From assembly GCA_030789695.1 (NCBI GenBank), contig CM061142.1:160644391-160708390 (forward strand): a stretch of 64,000 bases of DNA, in the 5' to 3' direction. This DNA is from Scilla litardierei (taxonomy: Eukaryota > Streptophyta > Magnoliopsida > Asparagales > Asparagaceae). Shown here one piece after another: positions 40,786 to 50,644 of the stretch. The notes beneath the pieces were generated by a model. It was not told the origin of the DNA and did no database searches. It saw only the letters and a program-made list of their open reading frames with translations. The position numbers and the translations under genes were made by a program. The stretch's first letter is position 1, and each line of letters begins with the position of its first letter.

Positions 40786-41799
40786 TATTTTGGGTTCTAT
40801 CGGGTGAGAAACCCCTGACCCACACTATTCACCGGTCACTTCTTGGTTTCTTTGGCGAAAAAACCCTAGGGGTTTTCTCGGGCGTGTTCCTGCGCCGCTG
40901 CTCCTCGCCGCTGCTCCTCGCCCCTCCCCGCTGCTCCTCTCTCCTATGTGGCACCCCCAGCTGCCCAGCTTGAAATCTCCGGGTTTCACGGCGATTTCGC
41001 CATATTTCTGAGGAAAGCGGGCTCCACCCGCTGTGCTCACCCCTCATCTCTCCTTCTTCCCGCGGTTTGCAGTTGGGGGAGGTGGTGAAGGGAGGCCGAG
41101 GGTTTCGACTGCTCCATCTGTTGGTTTTGGTCGGAGGTGAAGGGGGTGTGCCGAGCGTAGTCGGATTTCCAAAGCTCTGAGCAGAACCCTAGCTTCGATT
41201 CTGTCCCATCTTCCTCGCTGGGGGCTGCGCCAACTCCTGTGTGCCGTGATTGGCTGTGGGGGTCTGGAATCTCAGGCCATCTGCCTTGTCGGTGAGCTTT
41301 ACCCTAGGCTTACAGCGATATAAGCGCGGAGGTATATTTTCTGCAACTCAAAATTAATTTTTACAGACATTTGATCATTCCATTTGTGTCTATATGCGAT
41401 GAAATTTGCTGAATGGGTTTTATTGCCTTGGTACCTTGCTGTTGGTTTGTTTGGAAGGCAAGGGTTTCAAATTTTGGACCCCTAGGGCATTTCAGGATAT
41501 TATTGTGAAAATAATATTATTATCTTGCATGATATCTTTGTATGATGATTTATATGTCTTAAGAATGCAAAGAATTGTGCTATCTAAAAAAGCCCAATGA
41601 TGATAAAAAAAGTCGGGACGGATGAAATTCGCACACGGTGGATGGCTACCTACGAATGTTCCCTTGAAGCCCCAGTTAGAATCGTGCCATGGCTGATCCC
41701 CATTACACCGAGAGTTTATGATGTTATTTGTGTTAAGTATTAAATATATATTATTAATTTATCAATCAGTTTATGATGTGATTTTATGGTTGTTTATTT

Positions 41800-43020
41800 T
41801 GGCTCATGATCTCAGATTTTTGGGGCCTTGCTGCTTCATTTTTGGTCATGGTATCAGATTTATGTTGCATTACTCCATGATGGTTTTTGTGCTTATGGGG
41901 TTGGTAATTATGGTTAGTGTTATCAGATTTTTGGGGCATTGCTATAGGAAGCAAATTTGTGCATATGTTGTGGTAAATTTTGTAAAATGGAATCAGATTT
42001 TTGAGTCTTTGCTTCTGCATTTTTTGGTACATGTATCAGACATTTGGTGCATTGGGATTATTTGGGATTATGTTGTTAATTTAGGATAATGGAATCAGAA
42101 TTTTTTGGCTTTGCTCCAGTTTGTAATTTGTTGTATGAGGGGGTCATTCCTCCAGGCTGCAATATGTGTTTATGTGTTTGTTAATTTTGGTTAATTGACT
42201 CAGATTTTTGGGGCTTTTCTCCATTATGCAGTTTGTGTATATAATGGTGTTAATTTTGGGGCATGTTTTCAGAATTTTGGTTCCTTGCTCCAGTTAGGTT
42301 TTCATGTTTCTGGGGATGTTTACTTTGGGTCATGTGTTCAGATTTATGGGTCATTCCCTCAGGCTGCAATATGTGATTATGTGTTTGGTCATTTTGTGAA
42401 GCTGACTCAACTTTTTTGGTCAATTATCCTTTATGCATTTTGTGAATATAGTGGTGTTAATTTTGGAAAATGTGAGAAGTATTTTGGGACATGGCTCCAG
42501 GATTGTTTTTATGTTTTTGTGGATGTTAAATTTGGCTTATGTATTCAGATTTCTGGGTCATTCCTCCAGGCTGAAATTTGTGTTTATGTGTGTGGTAATT
42601 TTGGTTCAGTGACTAAGATTTATGGGGCTTTTCTCCAGTATGCAGTTTGTGTATAGAATGTTGTTAATTTTGGGTCATGTTTTCAGAATTTTGGTTCCTT
42701 GCTCCAGGTTGGTTTTCATGTTTCTGGGGATGTGTACTTTGGGTCATGTGTTCAGAATTTTGGGTCATTCCCTCGGGCTGCAATATGTGATTATGTGTTT
42801 GGTCATTTTGGGAAGCTGACTCAACTTTTTTGGTCATGTATCCTTTATGCATTTTGTGTATATATTGGTGTTAATTTTGGAAAATGTGAGAAGTATTTTG
42901 GGACATGGCTCCAGGAATGTTTTTATGTTTTTGTGGATGTTAAATTTGGGTAATGTATTCAGATTTATGGGTCATTCCTCCAGGCTGAAATATGTGTTTA
43001 TGTGTTTGTTACTTTTGGTT
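41800..43020. repeat. Left satellite array of the Harbinger element
   Basis: Degenerate units around TCAGATTTTTGGGGC, TTGCTCCAG and TGTTAATTTTGGG. A higher-order repeat is clear: TTTTCAGAATTTTGG at 42266 and 42680 are 414 bp apart, three times 138. Frames in it are low-complexity. Confidence 0.8.
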
Positions 43021-43057
43021 CAATGACTCAGATTTTTTGTGGAAAAAAAACAGAAGC

Positions 43058-43077
43058 AACCCCAATGGAACAGGCCC
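43058..43077. repeat. Internal copy of the Harbinger terminal repeat
   Basis: ACCCCAATGGAACAGGCCC followed by TTA (43078-43080), matching the right end at 50395-50414. It sits just upstream of the transposase. Confidence 0.8.
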
Positions 43078-43873
43078 TTAGTGTTTTGTGCTGTGTATAT
43101 GATTTTTGGGGTTTTATGGATACTTGGTTGAAATTTTTTTTTGGTTTCTTTTGGGGATCAGTGTTGCAGATTTTATGGTGGATTTTATGGGGTGACACTG
43201 CAGGAGCAATCGTACTTAGCAACCGCGTGTGTGACTATGAATACACAAAAATTCTGAGGGCTAGTGATTTGGATATGCACAATTTTATATGTACTGTTTT
43301 ACTCATGTGTATTATGTTATGTATATAAATAACATTAAATATATGTGTTATTAAATTAAGGGTGACATGGATACACAAGGAGACCATTCGGCATGTGAGT
43401 TATGTATCGCTGCAGCGGCTGCAGTTTCGTATGCCGTAGTAGCCATACAACTTTACGTAAATGCTAGGGCTGCACCTATACCAATAGAGCCCTCTGCTAT
43501 GCTGGATCTGCATAGAAAATCCCACATGCGGAGAATTCTGTGGGGGTCTGATAGTAGCTGTTTGGACTACTTGCGGATGGGAAGACATGCTTTCATGAAT
43601 CTTGCAGCAATAATGCGTCAGCGCGAACTTCTCAGGGACACTATACAGGTATCCATCGAGGAGCAGTTGGAAATGTTCCTGCATATTGTAGGTCACAAGT
43701 CCAAGAATAGGGTCATGCAAGTGGACTTTATTAGGGGAGGGGGGACAGTCAGCAGGTATTTTAACAAAGTTATGGGGGCAGTGTGTTCAATTCGGGATAT
43801 GTACATGAAGAAAGCTGCTAATGAGACGCCACAAGAGATAGTCAATAACCCCAATTGGTTTCCATTTTTCAAG

Positions 43874-43942
43874 GTATGTTTGCTTACCTGTAATAAGTAT
43901 CGGCGTGATGATTGAAAATAGGGCTCATTGATTACGTTGTAG
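43874..43942 (+). other. Transposase intron 1
   Basis: AAG|GTATGT...GTTGTAG|GAC, phase 0, 69 nt; needed to join the DGTH motif to the N-terminal domain. Confidence 0.85.
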
Positions 43943-44171
43943 GACTGCATTGGTCTCATTGATGGGACTCACATAGATGCCATGCTCCCAGCAAGTCTCG
44001 TATCCCGCTTTAGAGGTCGTAAAGGGATTACACAAAATGTGCTCGCAGCTGTTACTCCAAATAAAAGATTCACATACGTACTGGCCGGGTGGGAAGGATC
44101 CGCAAATGATTTTACGGTCCTGAAAGATGCATTCTCTAAACCACCCCCACTGGGGCTGCGAGTGTATGAAG

Positions 44172-44257
44172 GTAATAGGCATATATTTACATTAACAAAC
44201 TAAGTACTCCTCTCATAGATCGTTGGGTCATTAATTGGGTTATGTTTTCGAATGCAG
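44172..44257 (+). other. Transposase intron 2
   Basis: GAAG|GTAATAGG...CGAATGCAG|GTAAATATT, phase 1, 86 nt; restores YEGKYYLCDAGY. Confidence 0.85.
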
Positions 44258-45012
44258 GTAAATATTACCTTTGCGATGCTGGGTATACAACAATGCCAGG
44301 GTTCATTTCTCCATACCGGGGCGTTAGATACCATTTGAAGGACCATACTGATAGGGTTCCTAGAAACCGAAGAGAGCTGTTCAACCTACGCCATTCTACC
44401 TTACGATCAAAGATCGAGTCGACATTTGGTATCCTAAAGAACAAGTTTAAAATAATGACAGCCAAGCCTCACTACACATTCAAACGTCAGGTCGAAATCG
44501 TACTTGCTTGCAGTGTTTTGCATAATTACATCTAAATAGAAGATCCACATGACCCCCTCCTAACTGAAGATGGAGATGGGGTTGAGGAGGCTGTAGAGGG
44601 TATCGATGAGCTTGATGATGATGTTATGGATCTGTCCCAACAGGTGCCCGTTCGTGAACAAACCGAACAACGTGATCAGTGGAAAATGCGTAGGGAACAG
44701 ATAGCTTGGGATATGTGGGTGGACTTCTGTAACAAAAATAATAACGGGGACACTATTGAGCATGGGCTGTGAGGGGGTCGGCGTATATTATTGCCTCCTA
44801 TGACTGAACATTGTATTCATTGTATCAGACATATTGCAGTAGTATTGCTATGTTGCTTTTCCCAAATAATTACATGCCTTTGTTTAGGAACTATGTGCTT
44901 TACACTTATGCAATTTTATAGTCGAATGCAGTATAGGTTCATGTTATGGGTAGGTTGGATGTTTATAGCCTCAACGTTGCATTATCAATTTAATTTGAAT
45001 GATGTTGTAGGG

Positions 45013-46496
45013 ATGGAAGGCTCGTCAAACGCTGGTAAGGGGGGTGACCCAAACCGGCCTGAGAGTGATCCGATGCTACCCAGCTATGAAAATGTTAATG
45101 GTACACAATGGGTAGAAGCTGACAGAATGGTTGATCCCATTGTCAACCGACCTATTCCCAAGAGGATGCAAACGATGCCCTATCACATGCATGGCTTCCA
45201 AGCAGGCGGGCTTGTGTACCCATCAGGTGGGCACGGAATGGGATATCCACAATATCCAAATTTCAACATTCCTATGCAAATGCCAATGAGATGCCATCGC
45301 AGCCTGGAATGGGGTTTATGAATATGCTGCAAGGGGGAGAGCCAGCCTCGTACAGAAGCCCAGCTTTCCCACCTGCATTCGCTATGCCTATGCCACCTAG
45401 TGGCAATGAACGAACCCCCGGCAGTGAATCTTCTAGGAAGTCGAGCAGTCGTAGCGAAGATGCAGATGGGTCTGTTTCCAGCCCCCGAAAGAAGTCGAAG
45501 CAGCCCTCATCTTCAACACAACAGAACAAACTTTGGACGAATGCTTACGATGAAACCCTCATTCCATTCCTTGCGGAGCTTGCACGACAGGGGTATAAAG
45601 CCGATAAGTCTTTCAAAAATACAGCCTTCACTGCCGCCGCAGCGGAAATAAATAACACCCATGGGACTTCCTTCTCAAGTGTTAATGTGAAGAATCACAT
45701 GAAATCGTTGAGGAGATGTCTCAAAGACGTTCAGGAGTGCATGGTCCTAAGCGGAGCCGGATGGGATGCGGACAATAATGTCATTACGCTTGATCCCGAG
45801 ACGTATGATACATGGGCGTCGGTAATTACTTCTACCTTTTACATATGCTATGTGATACTACATTAAATATAGCTTTGCATGCCCGTTATCATATTTGATA
45901 TTGTAATTGTTCAGGCTAACCATCGGCTGCGGGCGTATGTGAACCATCCACTACCATGGTATGACGATCTTGTTATCGTCATTGGTGATGACGCTGCGAA
46001 GGGGGATCTTGCAATTGGTGTTTTTGAAAGGTTTGGTGGAGAGTTTCATGAAGGCGGAGGCGAGGGAGAGCCCGTAAGTCACGAGCCAATTCATATAGAT
46101 TCACCACCACACAATTTCATGGAAGAAATTCCAACCCAAGCTAGCACCGGGCCTGCTACTCAGGGAGGGCCAAGTCAGTCAAACCCACAAGCGATGGGTA
46201 AAAAGAAACACCGCAGACGGGGCATGGTTCAAGATCCCGACATCATGCGAGAATTATCAGAAAACATGAAAGAGGTCGCGGATGCTATAAGGTCCGCACA
46301 CTCACATGAGTCACATTGGACCAAACCGCTTGCCAAGCTTGTCTACGAGTTTACCGAGTATCCCCCGGGGATATTGTTAAAGGTCTTTAAGGCACAGCGC
46401 AACGATGAGATGGAATCAAGAAGCTTTTTGGCCTTGCCTCATGATGCTCGGAAAATGATGATAGAAGATATAGTTGCGGGGTTTGATTTGGACTAG
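45013..46496 (+). pseudogene. Harbinger ORF2: Myb/SANT-like DNA-binding protein (one frameshift)
   Basis: In PIF/Harbinger elements this second protein binds DNA and helps bring transposase to the ends and nucleus. It starts MEGSSNAGKGG; a Met/Pro/Gly-rich N-terminus follows; a 1-nt deletion near 45288 changes frame; then a Ser-rich basic stretch (PRKKSKQPSS) and the Myb/SANT-like domain (LWTNAYDETLIPFLAELARQ, NVKNHMKSLRR). A 93-nt intron (45822-45914; TCG|GTAATT...GTTCAG|GCT) joins YDTWAS to ANHRLRAYVNHPLPWYDDL. The C-terminal half has KKKHRRRG, a possible nuclear signal, and ends IVAGFDLD before TAG at 46494. Same strand as the transposase, about 240 bp downstream. Confidence 0.88.
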
Positions 46497-46675
46497 GAGG
46501 CTAGCTGGTTGGGATGGGAAGATGTTTGAGCGGGGGCGATGTTATGTTGGGGGAGATTTGGAAGGGGGATGGATAAGTATTCAAAATGTGTTAACATACA
46601 TTTGGTGCATGGCTTACTGTTATTGTTTTTGTGGCAATGCTACTTGTGGTAGTATGTTCTGATGGGGGGTGTCCA

Positions 46676-48235
46676 GGTTGCATTTTGGGTCAATGTTCAT
46701 GTTTGCATCATGTTATCAGATTTCTGTGTATATGGGGTTGTTTACTTTGGGGGATGTTTACAGATTTATATGGCATTGCTCCAGGCTGCTCATTATGTAT
46801 ATGGTGTGATAGTTTTGGTTTCATGGTATCAGATTTTTGGGTCAATGCTCTAGTGTGCATTTTTTTATATGTGGTTGTTAAATTTGGGCCATGTTTACAG
46901 ATTTTTGTGGCATTCCTCCAAGCAGGTTAGCATGGGTATGGGTTGATAATTGTGGGCTCAGGTTATCATATTTTTGGGCCAAAGCTCAAGTTTGCATTTT
47001 GTGTACATGGGGTTGTTTACTTTGGGTCATGTTTCCAGATTTTTGTGGCATTGCTCCAGGCAACCCATTTTGTGTATGGGGTGATAATTTTGTGCTCAGG
47101 TTATCATATTTTTGGGCCAAAGCTCCTGTTTGCATTTTGTGTACATGGGGTTGTTTACATTGGGTCATGTTCCCAGATTTTTTTGGCATTGCTCCAGGCA
47201 ACCCATATTGTGTTTGGGATGATAATGTTGGGCTCAGGTTCTCAGATTTTGTGGACAATGCTCCTGTTTGCATTTTGTGTTCATGGGGTTGTTTACATTG
47301 GGTCATGTTCACAGATTTTTGTGGCATTTCTCCAGGCAACCCATTTTGTTTTTGGGTTGATAATTTTAGGCTCAGGTTATCAGATTTTGTGGACAATGCT
47401 CATGTTTGCATTTTGTGTATATGTGGTTGTTTCCTTTGGGTCATGTTCCCAGATTTTTGTGGCATTTCTCCATGTATCCCATTTTGTGTTTGGGATGATA
47501 ATGTTGGGCTACGGTTCTCAGATTTTGTGGACACTGCTCCTGTTTGCATTTTGTGTATATGGGGTTGTTTCCTTTGGGTCATGTTCCCAGAATTTTGTGG
47601 CATTTCTCCATGTATCCCATTTTTTGTTTGGGTTGATAATTTTGGGCTCATGTTCTCAGATTTTGTGGACAATGCTCCTGTTTGCATTTTGTGTATATGG
47701 GGTTGTTTCCTTTGGGTCATGTTCCCAGATTTTTGTGGCATTTCTCCATGTATCCCATTTTTTGTTTGGGTGGATAATTTTGGGCTCATGTTCTCAGATT
47801 TTGTGGACAATGCTCTTGTTTGCATTTTGTGTTCATGGGGTTGTTTCCTTTGGGTCATGTTCCCAGATTTTTATGGCATTTCTCCAGGCAACCCATTTTG
47901 TGTTTGGGTTGATAATGTTGGGCTCAGGTTATCAGATTTTGTGGACAATGCTCCTGTTTGCATTTTGTGTATATGGGGTTGTTTCCTTTGGGTCATGTTC
48001 CCAGATTTTTGTGGCATTTCTCCATGTATCACATTTTGTGTTTGGGATGATAATGTTGGGCTCAGGTTCTCAGATTTTGTGGACAATGCTCCTGTTTGCA
48101 TTTTGTGTTCATGGGGTTGTTTCCTTTGGGTCATGTTCCCAGATTGTTGTGGCATTTCTCCATGTATCCCATTTTATGTTTGGGTTGATAATTTTGGGCT
48201 CATGTTTAGCCTGCAGTTACTTATTTTTTGCTTCA
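46676..48235. repeat. 138-bp satellite array of the Harbinger element, right side
   Basis: About eleven units with exact 138-bp spacing: TTTGCATTTTGTGT occurs at 46991, 47129, 47267, 47405, 47543, 47681, 47819, 47957 and 48095. Units contain GGGTCATGTTCCCAGATTTT and TGTGGCATTTCTCCA. Because 138 is a multiple of three and the sequence is GT-rich, several frames stay open for hundreds of codons; I regard them as non-coding. Confidence 0.95.
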
Positions 48236-48239
48236 TGTT

Positions 48240-48900
48240 TCTGGGGATTTTTGTGACATTTCTCCAAGCCTGCAGTTACTTGGATAGTGACATTTCTCCA
48301 AGCCTCCATGACATGTTAAATTTGGATAATGACATCTGATTTTTATTTCATTGCTCCAGTCTGAAGTTGATATGTATGTGTGGTTAATTTTGTATCTTGG
48401 AATCATAATGTTGTGGCATTGCTCCAGTCATTGCTAAAGTCTACAGATTGGTTGGCAAGGCTCCTTGTTATGTTTTACCTATAGCCCAATGATGATGCTG
48501 CTTATTTGATCCCTATGTCCCTCGGTTATGCATAAATAGTTGGTATTAGGCTGGATGGTTCCATTACTCCCCAATGAGGTATATTAGTGAGATACATTGA
48601 AAATCAAATGAAAATATACGGACGGTATGCATCAGTATATGAGATGAGCGGATGTTAACTGAGGGGTTAATATGTGATGGAGCAACTTCCTATTACCAAC
48701 TATTTATCATGATATAATTAATTTCTTTTTGAGGGCTTATGTATGTTTTGCATACAACCAGCAATCTGGAGCAATGCCACAAAAATCTGATGCCATGATC
48801 CAAAATTAACAACCCCATACACACATAATGCAACCTGGAGCTATGACCCAAAAACCAACTTCTGCCCGATGATGATGAACAATAAATGCGAAAATTGACC
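48240..48900. repeat. Degenerate and inverted satellite pieces
   Basis: Short unit fragments at about 48250-48440 and an inverted unit at about 48765-48860 (AACAACCCCATAC, GCAATGCCACAAAAATCTGA). This ends the array on the right. Confidence 0.65.
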
Positions 48901-49298
48901 CTCGGAAAAGAAGATATATGGGTATTTGGCTGGAAGGTTCATTTATAATGAGCAACCGTTATATACCTTCTGCTGTTCATGCTACAAAACATGTTTACCT
49001 GAGGGCACAAGTCAAATATTTTTTATTTGACTTGGGTATGGACCAAGTTGGTATGGTGCAATTTCCTTGTGGGGATTGTTTGGTTTTCGCAAATGTTAAA
49101 TTTTTTTCATTTTATTTCTGGGTTTTTTTGGTTTTATATGTTTATGAAACTGGTTTCTTCATTTGTATGTTTCAATTTGTGGTGTCGCTGCTTGATGCAC
49201 TGATGTAGGTACCATTGATCCTTAAATTTTTTTTCATTCTTTATTTGTATATATGTTGCATGCCTCCGTTGTCAATCTTTATTTCTTGCAAGGTACAA

Positions 49299-49721
49299 AT
49301 GAGCACCGGTTCCAGCCAGTCTGTTATTTCCAGACCCAGACTTCCTACAGGGTCGCTGTTGGCTCCAGATGATGATGACAGCAGGTTTTGCCATTGTCGG
49401 ATACGGGTTCCCAGGAAGACATCATGGACCCCAAATAATCCTGGTCGTCGCTTTTGGAGCTGTCCTGTGCGAGGGAGTAATAAATGCAACTAATATGAAT
49501 GGAAGGATCCGGCTCACTCAGAGTGGTCCACTTATGTGATACTACAGTTGCTTGATGAGCTTGCAAGAAGCCCGACCCATGCATCCTCTTCCACAGCGGT
49601 ATCTGATAGGCGGCTTTTGGAGATTGAGGGGCGGTTGGCTAGGAAAATGGACACCATTCTCGCCGAATACAATTGGATCAAGTTGGTTTTGTATGCGATC
49701 TTAGCCTTTCTCCTTTTTTGA
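49299..49721 (+). pseudogene. GRF-type zinc-finger protein with C-terminal membrane helix, inside the Harbinger element
   Basis: Starts MSTGSSQSVISRPRLPTG. The GRF-finger pattern is FCHCRIRVPRKTSWTPNN, then PGRRFWSCP and CN, followed after one TAA (49491-49493) by YEWKDP, which completes the domain (NPGRRF...C...W.D). A region with RLLEIEGRLARKMDTILAEY (coiled-coil-like) and the hydrophobic end WIKLVLYAILAFLLF follow, to TGA at 49719. This is the layout of small plant GRF/zinc-finger membrane proteins annotated as At4g04775-like. Only one stop breaks it. GRF fingers bind single-stranded nucleic acid in better-known proteins; its role here is unknown. Hydrophobic frame 48918-49208 upstream is probably not a gene. 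Confidence 0.8.
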
Positions 49722-50394
49722 TAATGTTGTTTATTATCGCCCTTAAAATGTAAACATTTATTTCTGTATGTTGGGCTAGTCAGATGATACTTCTCATATG
49801 TATATTATAAGTATTTTGTAAATATTGGCTATTTTGGAATGTGGTTTTCGTTTGTTTTAGCTGATATGAGCTTATCGGTGATCATTTAAAAATCACCAAC
49901 ATGTTTTGATGCCAGTTCAATAAATTGTTTTTTATTTATGTTGGTTGCGTTGCTTGTCGTGCTTCCGCTTCTAATTATTCGGCCTTATTCATTTAAATAT
50001 TCCTTAGAAAATTCGGTTTTTTAAAATTTATTTACGTAAATTGTACCTAAATATTTTATTTAATATTAATTTATTTCATATTTACTACTTATGTAATTAT
50101 TATTTATTTAACAGTTGGGTTTTCACAGGTAATAAGCACTGGAATTCGGTTTGGGGGTAATCTCACCTCAAATAACCATAACCAACTTTCTCACTTTCAT
50201 CAACCAACTTTCCCAATACACATATAACCAAAGAAACACACTACTTTACTATGGGTCCCACTTACAAAACTCCTCTCCACTTTCCCACCCAAAGCAACCA
50301 AAAGAAACCAAAAGAAACACACTACTTCTATTCTCTCTCTTCCCTCATTTCTCCTAGGATTTACTATTCACTACAGTAAATCCTTAATCAAAAG

Positions 50395-50414
50395 AAACCC
50401 AATGGAACAGGCCC
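50395..50414. repeat. Right terminal inverted repeat of the Harbinger element
   Basis: AAACCCAATGGAACAGGCCC, followed by the TTA duplication. Confidence 0.88.
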
Positions 50415-50644
50415 TTAGACTTCCACCGACAAAGACCATCGGCGATTGTCATTTTTGCTAACAATTTTCTGTCAGTAAGGGTCTTACTTTTGCTGATGGA
50501 AATGGTCAGTAAACTTTTACGCATCAGATCACGATAACGGGACGATTGATGGAATTTTATCCATCAGCGATAATTTTTGCTGACGGATTTTTTACATTTA
50601 CTGTTAGATTTTTTTCATCAACAAAGGACATTTTTATTGTAGTG

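Larger units (their letters stand above)
43367..44772 (+). pseudogene. PIF/Harbinger DDE transposase (three exons, one late stop)
   Basis: Cuts and joins transposon ends. Exons 43367-43873, 43943-44171 and 44258-44532. Both introns have GT-AG ends (69 and 86 nt), and removing them gives WFPFFKDCIGLIDGTHID and VYEGKYYLCDAGYTTMPGF. Catalytic residues fit HARBI1-type DDE: Asp about 176 (IDGTHID), Asp about 225 (GSANDF), Glu about 299 (RSKIESTFGILKNKF). A TAA at 44533-44535 follows VLHNYI. The frame then stays open for 78 codons (IEDPHD...REQIAWDMWVDF) to TGA at 44770-44772, the usual family C-terminus, so the stop is a recent mutation. The catalytic core is otherwise whole. Confidence 0.92.
40766..50414 (+). 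mobile_element. PIF/Harbinger transposon, 9.65 kb, near-complete
   Basis: Terminal inverted repeats GGGCCTATTCCACGCGGGTT (left) and, inverted, GGGCCTGTTCCATTGGGTTT (right), with the PIF/Harbinger-type 3-bp duplication TTA at 40763-40765 and 50415-50417. It encodes a DDE transposase, a Myb/SANT-like protein on the same strand and a GRF zinc-finger protein, with long 138-bp satellite arrays on both sides of the coding part. Each gene has one break, so decay is light. Confidence 0.9.
40695..50644. mobile_element. CACTA-like MITE split by the PIF/Harbinger element
   Basis: Only the outer parts (40695-40765 and 50415-50644) belong to it. The right end is, inverted, CACTACAATAAAAATG; the left end is ACTACTTTTTGCTGACGG. 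Both parts share GCAAAAGT(C/T)AGACTT and TGCTGA(C/T)GGA repeats. Joining them at one TTA gives a continuous repeat, so the Harbinger element landed inside. Confidence 0.65.

Noticed and set aside
46891..48339. 482-codon and 437-codon overlapping frames in the Harbinger right part
   Set aside because: They lie entirely in the 138-bp satellite; 138 is a multiple of three, so lack of stops in one unit opens the whole array in several frames on both strands.
48918..49208. 96-codon hydrophobic frame before the GRF gene
   Set aside because: Phe/Val-rich low complexity, no homology seen, next to degenerate satellite.
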